A stretch of DNA of 41,526 nucleotides from the NCBI GenBank assembly GCA_005777235.1, contig SXND01000046.1, positions 1 to 41,526 of the forward strand, given 5' to 3'. Of this stretch, positions 16,125 to 24,965 are shown piece by piece. Below the pieces are notes generated by a model. The model did not search any database, was not told the origin of the DNA, and was given only the letters and a program-made list of their open reading frames with translations. The stretch comes from Pseudomonadota bacterium (GTDB lineage Bacteria > Tectomicrobia > Entotheonellia > Entotheonellales > Entotheonellaceae). The translations under genes and the position numbers were made by a program. The first letter of the stretch is position 1; every line of letters starts with the position of its first letter.

Positions 16125-18065
16125 TTAACGTTGCACCGCGTATTCGCTGGCAATCGCCGCCAAGTAGACGGCCCCCAGGGCGCGTTGCGTCGCATCGGGC
16201 GCGGCAAGGGTCGCTGTCAGGATGATCTGGCGTAACTCGTTGGACATACGCCCCTGCAACAGGGTCTGATTCACCTGCTCCACGAGGGCGGCGGGGTTCC
16301 CAGCCAGGGCCGTAAACGGGCTCAGATTCACACTAAAGGAGGAACCGAACTGTCCACTTAAGATGCCATAGATGAAATTCGCACGCTGGAGCGCCAGCGC
16401 TGGCGTGTAGAGCTGAAACTCGGGCCCGTACAGCGACGGCTGCCCAGGCAAGGCCGCCAGCGGCGAGTAGAAGCTGAACACGGTGGCCGGCGACAGTACG
16501 CGTTGTCCGAGATTGCTGAAGATGTACATGAACATGTTGGGATCGCCAAATTGGGCCCCGAGCGCCCGCCCCAGGCTCAGGATATGCAGCACGGGGTCTT
16601 TGAGATGCCCGTGTGGCCCTGTCGGTGCGGCGGTGGCTTCCACATCGGTCAGGATCGCCATTAACACCGCCCGCAAGTCCCCGCGCACGCCAGCACCGTT
16701 ATTGACGAACACGTCGGCGACGCGCTTGATATAGGCGGCGCTGGGATTGCTACTCACCAGCGAGCTGATGAGCCGGAAGGCGATAAAAGGCGGGACGTTG
16801 GGATGCTGGAACACGTTGTCGATCACCGCCTCCAGATCCTGCTCGACGCTTTGGCCTGCCGGCAGAACCGTGCCATTGAGCAGGGTTTTGGCGCCCGTAT
16901 CATGGTACTGGCTGCGTGGCTCCATGAGGCCGACGAAATACTCCCAGTTTTGCGAGGCGGGGGCTGTGCCTGGCCGGGTCGGATATGTCCAGCCTGTCAG
17001 GGCCCTGGCAAACTCGCGCACTGTGTGCTGGGTGTAGGTGGGAAGCGGGTTCCCCTGGGCATCGGTGCGCCGGCTCCCGTCCTGGTGCAGTTCCCACAGA
17101 CCAATGCTGAACAACTGCAAGAGTTCGCGTGGATAGTTCTCGTTGGGCTCACTGGTAGCGGAGGTTTTCTGGCTGTTGGCCTGGTCAAGATACTTCCCCA
17201 TGCTCGGGCTCATGGACATCTCCTTGAGCAGGGCACGGAAGTTGCCAAAGGCATGCCGTGAGAGCAAGCGGACCCAGGGGATTAACTCGTCGCCGTTCAC
17301 ATTCTTATTGGACGACACCACCAGCGTCTGGCTCAATGCAAACAGCATGCGCTGCCGCAACTGGTCCGCCCCACGGGCCATATTGAGGAAGAGCTGGCTG
17401 CGGACCTGCCCAGCGTTCAGACCATCTGGCATCGGGCTTTCTGGGAGTTGGTATTGCTGTGCCAACCAGACGGACGGGCCTGATTGCTGCACGGCCGCGA
17501 GGTCTGCCGCCGTCGGCCCAAATGTGGCCCGTTCGAGGAAACGTGCCGCACTGCTCACGTCTACCGGCGCAGGGGCAGGCGTCGGCGCAGGGGCAGGCGT
17601 GGGCGCAGGGGTAGGCGTGGGGGCAGGGGCAGGCGTCGGCGTGGGGGCAGGGGTAGGAGGCGGCGTGGCTTGGGCTACCGGCGTGACGACGTACCGTTTG
17701 ACTTCCGTCCAGCCCTGGTACACCACGATGTCGATCTTGGTTTTGCCATCGCAGACCCAGGCATTCCGCGTGACTCCGCTGGCAGTCTCTGTGCTGGCAA
17801 TATACAGCCGGTGCAGGCTAGGGTTCTCCAGCGTTGCCGTCACGGGAACCGAGCAGTTGGCCGTCTTGGGAATCGTATACTGCGTGACATCTGGCGCAAA
17901 GACTGGGCTAAGACCAGCCACTACGAGGCTGGAGACGGGACCAGTCGCCGCAGTAGTCACCGCAGGAGTAGAGCCCAGCGTCCCCAGTAGCAGCAGACTC
18001 GGCCAGAGGGCAGCGCGCCGACGGTGGCGGCACGACGGGCGGCTCATCATGAGGGATTCGTGCAT
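16125..18065 (-). CDS. DUF1800 family protein with cadherin-like domain and proline-rich linker
   Basis: A 646-residue secreted protein. Order: signal peptide (about 15-40, basic then hydrophobic, ending TTAAT), a cadherin-like beta-sandwich domain (about 44-130, typical SSLVVAGLSPVFAPDVTQYT start), a low-complexity PTPAP linker (about 134-170) encoded by short tandem repeats near 17575-17655, and the DUF1800 domain (about 172-646). The DUF1800 hallmarks are AARFLERATFGPT, QLRQRMLFALSQ, NENYPRELLQLFSIG, VREFARALTGW and FLxSPLA-like FYSPLAALPG. The function of DUF1800 is unknown. It is the first gene of a two-gene operon with DUF1501. AAAGG precedes the ATG at a somewhat long distance. Confidence 0.9.
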   Translation of the reverse strand: MHESLMMSRPSCRHRRRAALWPSLLLLGTLGSTPAVTTAATGPVSSLVVAGLSPVFAPDVTQYTIPKTANCSVPVTATLENPSLHRLYIASTETASGVTRNAWVCDGKTKIDIVVYQGWTEVKRYVVTPVAQATPPPTPAPTPTPAPAPTPTPAPTPAPAPTPAPAPVDVSSAARFLERATFGPTAADLAAVQQSGPSVWLAQQYQLPESPMPDGLNAGQVRSQLFLNMARGADQLRQRMLFALSQTLVVSSNKNVNGDELIPWVRLLSRHAFGNFRALLKEMSMSPSMGKYLDQANSQKTSATSEPNENYPRELLQLFSIGLWELHQDGSRRTDAQGNPLPTYTQHTVREFARALTGWTYPTRPGTAPASQNWEYFVGLMEPRSQYHDTGAKTLLNGTVLPAGQSVEQDLEAVIDNVFQHPNVPPFIAFRLISSLVSSNPSAAYIKRVADVFVNNGAGVRGDLRAVLMAILTDVEATAAPTGPHGHLKDPVLHILSLGRALGAQFGDPNMFMYIFSNLGQRVLSPATVFSFYSPLAALPGQPSLYGPEFQLYTPALALQRANFIYGILSGQFGSSFSVNLSPFTALAGNPAALVEQVNQTLLQGRMSNELRQIILTATLAAPDATQRALGAVYLAAIASEYAVQR

Positions 18066-18489
18066 AACTCAACACCTTTCATCTAGACGTTGCGTGTGTG
18101 AGGGGAAGAACCCTATGCATCTCTACAGGAATGCGTGGGTCATCCCTGGGAGCGCGGGCCTCCCGCCCGCCTTCGAAGCAGGCAAGCGGCCCGCGTTCCC
18201 AGGTAGATGTCGTGCACCAGAGGAGCTATGACAGCGCACTAAGCATAGCCAACCCTCAAGCGGTAGGCACCTCCCCCCGAAGTGCAATTTACGTGTCATT
18301 GCCTGCAATAATATGTGCGGAGCCTGAGGCCCTGCGACAATACCCTGGCACGCGTCTACTGTCTCCTTTGCACCGTCGCCAACGAGGGATGCGATACTTT
18401 CCTAGTTTCACGGCTGTACATTTGACACCAGTCTGTCTACGTTGTACCTGGCGGGACAACGGATTCCCCTGCGGCCTAAAGCGCTGCAT
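18066..18489. other. Intergenic stretch with one palindrome copy
   Basis: No credible gene. It holds the second copy of the dispersed palindrome (18145-18203) and, toward 18400-18490, frame-broken sequence that may be the eroded upstream part of the cyclase remnant. Confidence 0.4.
18145..18203. repeat. Dispersed palindrome, copy 2
   Basis: A 59-base element beginning CCTGGGAGCGCGGGC and ending CCCGCGTTCCCAGG, the same length and arm pattern as the copy at 10058-10116. One arm base differs, giving a G-U pair in RNA. It lies upstream of the DUF1800 gene. Confidence 0.8.
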
Positions 18490-18950
18490 AGAGCACGGTG
18501 CTTGCGCGCTATGCCGGCTCTATCACCCGGCAACGTGATGATGGCATGCTCCTCTATTTTGGCTATCCACAGGCGCAGGGAGAGGGCTCCTTGTGTGCTG
18601 TCCAGGGCCAGGCCGGGCTGGAGTTCCTGGAAGCCCTTAGGGCCTATAAGGCACATCTACAGGCAGAGCAGAGGCTGACGCTGGCGGTCCGCATCGGCAT
18701 CCACACCGGCCTGGTGGTGATGGATACCCTGGCCCATGACGGGAGCGCGCTGCCACTGGCCGTAGACGAGGCACCCATTGTGACGACGTGGTTGCCGGAG
18801 CTGGCGGCGGCGAATACGCTGTTGCTCAGTGCGACGACCGCCCGCTTGGTGGCGGGATTCTTCCACTCCCAGGATTTCGGAGCGCACCGGCTTCCCACCG
18901 GTACCACGTCAATGGTAAGCGATCACAGGGGGGAGCCGATGATGACGGTC
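18490..18950 (+). pseudogene. Class III adenylate/guanylate cyclase remnant
   Basis: The frame from about 18490 to 18950 encodes a recognisable part of a class III nucleotide cyclase catalytic domain: DDGMLLYFGYPQAQ, corresponding to the usual GDG-x-LVYFGYPQA, then LAVRIGIHTGLVVMD, LPLAVDEAPIV, AANTLLLSATTARLV and FGAHRL. The upstream half with the first metal-binding Asp (normally CDLVGST) is missing or in other frames. The downstream ATPase/TPR part of this multidomain family is absent. The typical GDG is eroded to DDG. No start signal is present. I read it as a dead gene fragment. Confidence 0.7.
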
Positions 18951-19187
18951 CACTCCATGCCAGGTCGGGCTGTTGAGCCGTCACCACACTCGTCACTAGA
19001 GAGGCGTGCACCTCCGGGGGGCTGCGCCCAGTCCTGTGGGGGCAAGGGACACGACCATGGGCGAGGGATGGGCTCCACTAGTGGTGCCAGGACGTCTCCA
19101 GGAGACCACGAACGCAGGACAACCATCTGCGCTGTGTAGAGCGGCACCCTCGGACGTCTGGGTGCTTACCCTGGGATCGCTGACGTT

Positions 19188-20165
19188 TCAACAGTGCTCC
19201 GGCGGCGTCCTCTCCGGCGCGGTGCTCAGGGGTAAGGCCCAGCGCAGTCGGACCACCACGGGACGTGGCCCAGCGGCGAGCGCCTCGTGCGGGACGAACG
19301 GGGTGTCCAGGGGTTGCAAGCCAGGGCCCACCAGCGTTGCACCGGACGCAGGCATTGGACGGAGACGATCACGCAGGCCCGTGGTCAGGCTCTCGAACGC
19401 TGCATCCGGGGCTGCCGTGGCGGCGGGACTGCCCCACGCCCCCATCAGCACACAGTTGGGCGTCGCGACTTGGCGCACAAACGTGAGCAACTCCTCGGTC
19501 TGGCGCTGACGTGTCGCCACCGCGTGCGCTTCCAGGTGCACATTGAGCAGGCGGATCGAGTGGGGGCCGCACTGCGCATCGACCATTTGCACGGTGTGAT
19601 AGGGGGCAAAGAGCGGCGACAGCACGGGTTGCGTGGGAGCTTGCGCAAGACGTTGGCGTGTATTTTGGACCAGCGGGTAACGGCTAATGATGCCCTGGCC
19701 AGCACGCAGGCGTCCGGCATGGCGCCACGGGGGCCAGAACGGCCAGGGCAGATAGCGGCATTCCCAGGTAATCGCCCGCGCCACAAAGCCCCAGCCCAAG
19801 GCAGCGGCAATGTACTGCAGCTGGTCCACATCGTAAGTCCGGCGGCTGGCAAAATCGACCTCCTGCAGCAGCACAATGTCGGCATCACTGGCGGCAATGG
19901 TTTCGATGATCGCATCGAGGCGGTCATAGACGGCGGCGGGATCGGGGCGTGGGCTGGTCTGTAGGGTTTCTCCCAAGCCATAGGCCATGGCATAGGACAG
20001 CAGCACCAGCTCGTCCACGGGCGGTGGGGCCATCTCCGCCACGCCCGGGATGGTCTCGATAATACCGGAGCCCTGGGTGGTGTGCAGCGTCTTGCCGCCA
20101 CCGGCCCACAGGAGGGCACTCACGAGCAGCAGGAGACAAGCCAGGACGATGGCCGTTTCAAGCAT
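19188..20165 (-). CDS. Endonuclease/exonuclease/phosphatase-fold protein lacking most catalytic residues
   Basis: A 325-residue protein with an N-terminal hydrophobic segment (about 3-20), then an EEP-fold domain. Members are Mg-dependent nucleases or phosphoesterases. Retained landmarks are the catalytic Glu in VLLQEVD (about 101), GQGIISRYPL and the His in LLNVHLEAH. Several essential positions are changed: the first metal-binding Asn (usual TYNIH) is Ala in LSYAMAY; the GDFN motif is GAWG; and the C-terminal SDH is AAG (LAAGPRPV). The ORF is long, with a good fold pattern, so it is likely a real but non-catalytic protein, or one recently decaying. It starts 16 bases after the stop of the Cys-cluster gene, so the two are probably cotranscribed. 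Confidence 0.8.
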   Translation of the reverse strand: MLETAIVLACLLLLVSALLWAGGGKTLHTTQGSGIIETIPGVAEMAPPPVDELVLLSYAMAYGLGETLQTSPRPDPAAVYDRLDAIIETIAASDADIVLLQEVDFASRRTYDVDQLQYIAAALGWGFVARAITWECRYLPWPFWPPWRHAGRLRAGQGIISRYPLVQNTRQRLAQAPTQPVLSPLFAPYHTVQMVDAQCGPHSIRLLNVHLEAHAVATRQRQTEELLTFVRQVATPNCVLMGAWGSPAATAAPDAAFESLTTGLRDRLRPMPASGATLVGPGLQPLDTPFVPHEALAAGPRPVVVRLRWALPLSTAPERTPPEHC

Positions 20166-20181
20166 ACAGTGTCCACGTCTT

Positions 20182-20778
20182 TCAGGCTGAAGGTTCGTGC
20201 GTCTCCGGGGCTGTACCGGACGCCAGTGCGGTCAGGAGAGCCTGGCGGATGCTGACCCGTACGTCTGGTAGGGCCTGCTCTTGTTGGAAGAGATGATTGA
20301 TAGCGACGAGCGTCTGATTCACCACATCGAGATTATACACAGCCTGGGCGGCAATCTCTTGCAACGGCAGGTCGGTGAAATTCAGCGGGCAGCAGTCGCG
20401 CTGCAGCCCATCGGGAGGCTCGATCATCCGGCTGGTAATCGGGAAGCCGTGGATGCGACAGATCAATGGGCGGTGCGCGTACAGGCTGCAGCGGCCCGCT
20501 TCCAACAGGAGGCAAGGCTGGGGCGCGTCCAACACCTGCCAGGGGTCGTCGGCCTGCTGTACACGCGCCGCCAGATGGGCGCGGGCGGCTGGCGAGAGCG
20601 CGGCGACGGCCTGAGCCAGGTGATGCGCTTCCACGGCAAACACGCTGAGTTGCTGGTAACAGCAGCCGTCACAGCCAGCATGGCAGGTGAGCTGGGTGGG
20701 ATAGCGCTGGCCAATGGTCTGTCCCAACGCCTCGACGCGGGCCACGAGTTGCTGGTAGTGCGTATAGGCGTCAGACAT
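20182..20778 (-). CDS. YkgJ-family cysteine cluster protein
   Basis: A 198-residue cytoplasmic protein with the YkgJ/UPF0153 cysteine pattern: CHAGCDGCC near residues 32-40, PCLLLEAGRCSLYAHRPLICRIHG around 88-111 and DCCPLNF around 128. These cysteines are thought to bind a zinc ion or an iron-sulfur cluster. The biochemical role is unknown. A strong ribosome site GGAGGAGG precedes the ATG at 20778. It lies directly upstream of the EEP-like gene, 16 bases apart, and diverges from the MOSC gene. Confidence 0.88.
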   Translation of the reverse strand: MSDAYTHYQQLVARVEALGQTIGQRYPTQLTCHAGCDGCCYQQLSVFAVEAHHLAQAVAALSPAARAHLAARVQQADDPWQVLDAPQPCLLLEAGRCSLYAHRPLICRIHGFPITSRMIEPPDGLQRDCCPLNFTDLPLQEIAAQAVYNLDVVNQTLVAINHLFQQEQALPDVRVSIRQALLTALASGTAPETHEPSA

Positions 20779-20905
20779 GCGGTGGTGCTCCTCCTCCCCA
20801 GCTCAACGCTTGCGTTGGCCTGCCAAGCAACTTAGACTGCGTTGCATCCTGACCCATCTTAACACATGTGGGGCATCATAGATGGTCGAGCCAAAGGAGC
20901 ATACG

Positions 20906-21448
20906 ATGCAGGGGAGCGTGGCAGCGGTACACAAGAGTGCGTCACATACCTTGACCAAGCCGGGGCAGGCGAGTATCCGGCTCCTGGCCGGGCTGGGCGT
21001 GGAGGGCGATGCGCATATGGGCGAGACCGTCAAGCATCGCTCACGCGTCGCCCGCGACCCCACGCAGCCGAATCTGCGGCAAGTGCATCTGATCCACGCG
21101 GAATTGCATGATGAACTCCGCACCAAAGGGTTTGGCGTGCCGGCTGGCGCCATGGGGGAAAACATCACCACCCGCGGCCTCGATCTGCTGGGCCTGCCTG
21201 TCGGGACACGGTTACATCTCGGCGCCACCGCCGTGGTCGAGATCACTGGTTTGCGCAATCCCTGCGCCCAGCTTGACAACCTGCATCCCGGGCTCATGGC
21301 CGCAGTCCTGGACCGCGATGCGCAAGGGCAGGTGATCCGCAAGGCTGGTATTATGGGCATTGTCCTGAGCGGCGGGGACGTGCGGGCTGCCGATCCCATC
21401 CGCGTGGAGTTGCCACTGGAGCCGCATCAGGCACTCGAACCAGTGTGA
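20906..21448 (+). CDS. MOSC domain-containing protein
   Basis: A 180-residue stand-alone MOSC domain protein. MOSC domains bind molybdenum cofactor or transfer sulfur; single-domain forms such as YiiM act in detoxifying N-hydroxylated compounds. Visible hallmarks are GLGVEGDAHMG, the QVHLIHAEL strand, MGENITTRGLDLLGLPVGTRL and the conserved cysteine in GLRNPCAQLD. The ATG at 20906 is selected because AAAGGAG lies seven bases upstream; the longer open frame from 20882 includes that site. It is followed 82 bases later by an MFS transporter in the same direction. Confidence 0.9.
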   Translation: MQGSVAAVHKSASHTLTKPGQASIRLLAGLGVEGDAHMGETVKHRSRVARDPTQPNLRQVHLIHAELHDELRTKGFGVPAGAMGENITTRGLDLLGLPVGTRLHLGATAVVEITGLRNPCAQLDNLHPGLMAAVLDRDAQGQVIRKAGIMGIVLSGGDVRAADPIRVELPLEPHQALEPV

Positions 21449-21530
21449 GGCAGGCAGGTTGTGCCATCTCGGCAGGCCTGGGAGCTTGCATCGTATGCGT
21501 CGGTGAGATCGTCAACACACAGGGGGAATT

Positions 21531-22871
21531 ATGGCTTTCTTCAATGCGCTCACAGGTGGGCTGCGACATCCTGCTACTGGGCATGCCCCCACGGCTAGCC
21601 CGCAGGGAGACCATGCGTCACCGGCTACGGACATCGCAGCTCTGGACTCGTCCACGACGGTCGACGCGCCGGAACCCAGCACCCAGGAAAAGCAGCTGAT
21701 GCTCCATCTGAGCAATGTCTCGCATGGGGTCAATCACTTCCAGAACCAGATGATGACCATGCTATACCCGGCGATCATGGCCGAGCTGGGGATGAGCTAC
21801 ATGCAGGTCGGCGTGCTCTCCGCCATTTGCTCGGCGCTGAACAGCATCTGCCAGGGCCTGTATGGCTTTCTCACGCCCTTTGTGTCGCGCTGTAAAATTC
21901 TCGGTGTTGGCAACATGGGCATTGCGCTGGGGACGCTGCTCAGCGGTCTCTCCGGCTCGTTCCCCATGCTGATCGTGGCCCGTGGCATTGCCTCAGCGGG
22001 CTCCAGCGCGCAGCATCCGGTGGGCTACAGTCTGCTGTCGAGCTATTTCCCTAAAAGCCGCGGCTCGGTGATCGCGCTCAATACCAGCGTTGCCAATATC
22101 GGTTCCCTGGTGGCCACGCCGGTGGCGACAGCGTTGTTGCTGGTCATGGGCTGGCGGGCGATTTTCTTTGTGATCACGTTCGCCAGCCTCATCATGGGCC
22201 TGGTGTATTTCTTCTTCCGTGATTATGGCGCCCCCAACCGTACCGGGTCGGGGAAGGCCCGCCTGACGCAGGGCTTGCACAGTTACTGGCGTGTGCTGAA
22301 GAACCGCAACATGATGCTTCTCGCTCTGGTGTTCATGGTCGGTGGCGCCGGCCGCGATGGTGGAGTGAACCAGATCTACTTTGCGCCGCACCTGGCCAAC
22401 GATTTTGGCTATTCGGCACTGATGATCGGCGTGCTGATGACGGCGATCAGTCTCGGCGGCATCATCGGCCCGGTGGTCTTTGGCTGGCTGTCGGATCGCT
22501 TGAGCCGCACGGGCATGCTGCAAGTCTCCCTGGCGCTCTCGTGTGCTGGCTCGCTGTGGGTGGCACACCTGGGGCGGGGTGAAGTGATGCTGTTCATCAG
22601 CCTCCTGCTCTACAGCGCCTTCACGTCATCGCGTGGTCCGCAGACGCAGGCCATCGTGGCCGATGCCACCACCGATGCCGACCGCGATGCCGCTTTTAGT
22701 CTCTACTTCCTGCTAGGTTTTTTATCGCAGCCGCTCTGGGTGTTGGTCACAGGCTACCTCATGGATACCTCGGGCTTCGCGACGGCGCTGACCGTGCTAA
22801 GCACTACCTATATTGTGGGGATCGTCATTCTGTACTTCGTGAAAGATGAGCGGCAAGCGGCGGCAGGCTAG
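21531..22871 (+). CDS. MFS transporter
   Basis: A 446-residue inner-membrane major facilitator superfamily transporter with about 12 hydrophobic spans. It has an unusual cytoplasmic N-terminal extension of about 55 polar residues before the first helix (HLSNVSHGVNHFQNQMM). The first-half signature (GLYGFLTPFVSRCKILGVG, then ARGIASAGSSAQHPVGYSLLS) resembles the fosmidomycin-resistance (Fsr) and related drug-exporter group. The second-half repeat shows GPVVFGWLSDRLSRTGMLQ. Substrate unknown. A GGGGGA ribosome site is close to the ATG. A palindrome copy follows the stop. Confidence 0.9.
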   Translation: MAFFNALTGGLRHPATGHAPTASPQGDHASPATDIAALDSSTTVDAPEPSTQEKQLMLHLSNVSHGVNHFQNQMMTMLYPAIMAELGMSYMQVGVLSAICSALNSICQGLYGFLTPFVSRCKILGVGNMGIALGTLLSGLSGSFPMLIVARGIASAGSSAQHPVGYSLLSSYFPKSRGSVIALNTSVANIGSLVATPVATALLLVMGWRAIFFVITFASLIMGLVYFFFRDYGAPNRTGSGKARLTQGLHSYWRVLKNRNMMLLALVFMVGGAGRDGGVNQIYFAPHLANDFGYSALMIGVLMTAISLGGIIGPVVFGWLSDRLSRTGMLQVSLALSCAGSLWVAHLGRGEVMLFISLLLYSAFTSSRGPQTQAIVADATTDADRDAAFSLYFLLGFLSQPLWVLVTGYLMDTSGFATALTVLSTTYIVGIVILYFVKDERQAAAG

Positions 22872-22913
22872 ATGGCTGTGGCATTCATACGCGGCCAGTT
22901 TTCTGGGGTTTTC

Positions 22914-22974
22914 CCTGGGAGCGCCACGCTGCAGCGTGGCTTCCGGGGCCGGGCTGGAACCCGGCATTCCCAGG
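22914..22974. repeat. Dispersed palindrome, copy 3
   Basis: A 61-base element beginning CCTGGGAGCGCCACGCTG and ending GGCATTCCCAGG. The outer arms match the other copies. The inner part carries its own stem CCACGCTG-CAGCGTGG. It lies in the convergent gap after the MFS transporter and could also act as a transcription barrier. Confidence 0.75.
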
Positions 22975-23050
22975 GGGGTACTGGCGCAGGACTGACGCCA
23001 GGCACATCAGATGTCCGGGGCATCAAGCGCGGGCGCGTTGTGCAGATCCA

Positions 23051-24643
23051 TCAGTCCCAATCACCCAGCACCGCTGACAACAGATCTGCCGCCTGGCCTT
23101 TACTCAGGTCTGCCTGCAAGGCTACGCCGAGCTTCTGCAACAGCGCTACTTGCTTATCCGAGGCCGGCTGCCGGCGCCAGGGCGCTTCGGCATCGAGCAG
23201 CCGCTCCACGCCCAGATGCCGCGCAAAGTCCTCGGCCAAGCCCTGGGCATAGTCCAGCGGCAGCAGATCCCCCAGCAGGGCGGGCTCAACCTCCCGCCGC
23301 ACGTGCATCACCTGCCAGGTATCCACCCCATCGGCCCGCAGCCGCAGGGTGCCATGCTGCGCCCCCAGCGACAGCACCCAGGCCCCCTGGCGGGTCAGCA
23401 CCCAGCGCAGGGCGCGCCGCGCAAACAAATCCACCGGGGTGCTACGCAGCGTGCCTTCGATGGGCATGGCGCCCATGGACACGTCTTCGTCTTCGTCTTT
23501 CAGGATCTCCAAGACCGAGGCCTGGGCCAGCCCGTGCGGGTCGCAGGCAAACAGGGTGGCGGCGGTCTGCAGCGTATGCTGGGTGCTGACACCCACGACG
23601 TCTAGGATGAGACAGTCGGTCTTGCCGGGATAGGTGCGCGTGCCGCGCCCGAGCATCTGCTGGTAAAAGGCGCGGCTCTGGGTCGGACGGGCAACGATAA
23701 CGCAATCGACTGACGGTTCGTCAAAGCCCTCGGTGAGCACGGCGCAATTGGCCACCACCCGCGTCTCCCCGCTATGCAAGCGCCGTAGAATAGCGCGGCG
23801 GGCCGCTATCGGCGTTGTCCCATCCAGCGCCTCTGCCGCAATGCCCGCGCCGGAAAAGGTGGCGGCCATGGCATAGGCCATGGCCACCGTGGGCGTAAAC
23901 AGCAAAGTTTTGCGCCCGGCGGCATGCCTCTGGAAGGCCGCCAGGACTTGCGCTGGGGCGTTGGCGGCCAGCAACAGGCTTTCCAGATCGGCATCGGCAA
24001 AATCGCCGCGCTGCGTACGCAGGGCATCAAAGTTCGCCTGCAGCAGCACCTGGATGGCTCGTAGATCGACCAGGTAGCCAGCTTGCATCATCTCTAGGAG
24101 GGTCTTCTGGTATACAATACGGTCAAAGACCTGCTGCAGCGACTTCCGGTCGCCACGCTCCGGGGTGGCGGTCACCCCCAGCACCAGCGGGCCGTCCGGG
24201 CGGCCCATGCGGCAGTGCTCCAGAATGCGGCGGTAGGTTACGGCGGTGGCGTGGTGGGCTTCGTCAATGACGATGGTCTGGAAATCCGGCCTGAGCCGCG
24301 CCAGGCGGGTGCGGCGGCTGAGCGTCTGCACGCTGGCCACCACGGTGGGCGCCTCATGGTCGTCCTGCGCTGCTTGCACCACTCCGAGCTTGAGGGTAGG
24401 GTCCACGAGGTGGAACTTGTCCACCGCCTGCTGGATGAGTTCATCGCGGTGGGCCAGGATCAAGGCGCGCCCGGCACGCCGTTGCACCAGCAAGGCGAAG
24501 AGAATGGTTTTGCCGGTGCCGGTGGGTAAAACCACCAGGGGGCGTTGCACGCCGAGGGCGGCGGCGGCTAGCACCGCGGCCACCGCTTCTTGCTGGTAGG
24601 GGCGCGGCGTCAGGCGCACGCGCGGTGGAGCAACAGTCGCCAT
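23051..24643 (-). CDS. SF2 DEAD/DEAH-box helicase, RadD-like
   Basis: A 530-residue ATP-dependent helicase of superfamily 2, close in layout to RadD/YejH and SSL2-type proteins that act in DNA repair. Motif Q/I region: LTPRPYQQEAV and PTGTGKT (about 43); motif II IDEAHH (about 125); motif III GVTATP; helicase C-terminal domain with TEGFDEPSVDCVIVARPT and the arginine-finger motif QQMLGRGTRTYPGK. The last 130 residues are unrelated to the core and include an LLQKLGV helix pair typical of RadD C-terminal ends. The ATG at 24643 has AAGGAGGA. It diverges from the SNF2 gene. Confidence 0.9.
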   Translation of the reverse strand: MATVAPPRVRLTPRPYQQEAVAAVLAAAALGVQRPLVVLPTGTGKTILFALLVQRRAGRALILAHRDELIQQAVDKFHLVDPTLKLGVVQAAQDDHEAPTVVASVQTLSRRTRLARLRPDFQTIVIDEAHHATAVTYRRILEHCRMGRPDGPLVLGVTATPERGDRKSLQQVFDRIVYQKTLLEMMQAGYLVDLRAIQVLLQANFDALRTQRGDFADADLESLLLAANAPAQVLAAFQRHAAGRKTLLFTPTVAMAYAMAATFSGAGIAAEALDGTTPIAARRAILRRLHSGETRVVANCAVLTEGFDEPSVDCVIVARPTQSRAFYQQMLGRGTRTYPGKTDCLILDVVGVSTQHTLQTAATLFACDPHGLAQASVLEILKDEDEDVSMGAMPIEGTLRSTPVDLFARRALRWVLTRQGAWVLSLGAQHGTLRLRADGVDTWQVMHVRREVEPALLGDLLPLDYAQGLAEDFARHLGVERLLDAEAPWRRQPASDKQVALLQKLGVALQADLSKGQAADLLSAVLGDWD

Positions 24644-24965
24644 GGTTCTGTCCTCCTTACAAAGAGGCATGGTAAATGGAGAAGCGTCGTGTCGCAGGTG
24701 ACATGGCGCCTCCGCTCTGGAATGGCTGTCCGGTGGCGTCTTTTGCCCTCCATTTTTGCAAAGCATCATAGCACGTGCGCCACTTGGAAAAATCAGCAGA
24801 CAGCATGCGCCCTTGGCACCCGCTCTTCAGCCCATACCAAACTCCGCAGAAAATTTCATAGGCATCTATCGTTCTCGTCCGCACTTTCTTCTCCACGATT
24901 TCTCAGCTAATATCACTGAGGTCTAGACGTTGTATGGAGCCCTCCTGAGAGGACTCTTTGAATCA
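24644..24965. other. Divergent intergenic region between two helicase genes
   Basis: These 322 bases are more AT-rich than their surroundings and separate two diverging helicase genes, so they should contain both promoters. I see no gene, no clear repeat and no strong consensus -35/-10 pair. Confidence 0.4.

Noticed and set aside
17143..18231. Long rightward open frame (362 codons) rich in Gly/Ala/Val
   Set aside because: It is the antisense image of the DUF1800 gene; the Gly/Ala repeat is simply the complement of the PTPAP-coding repeat.
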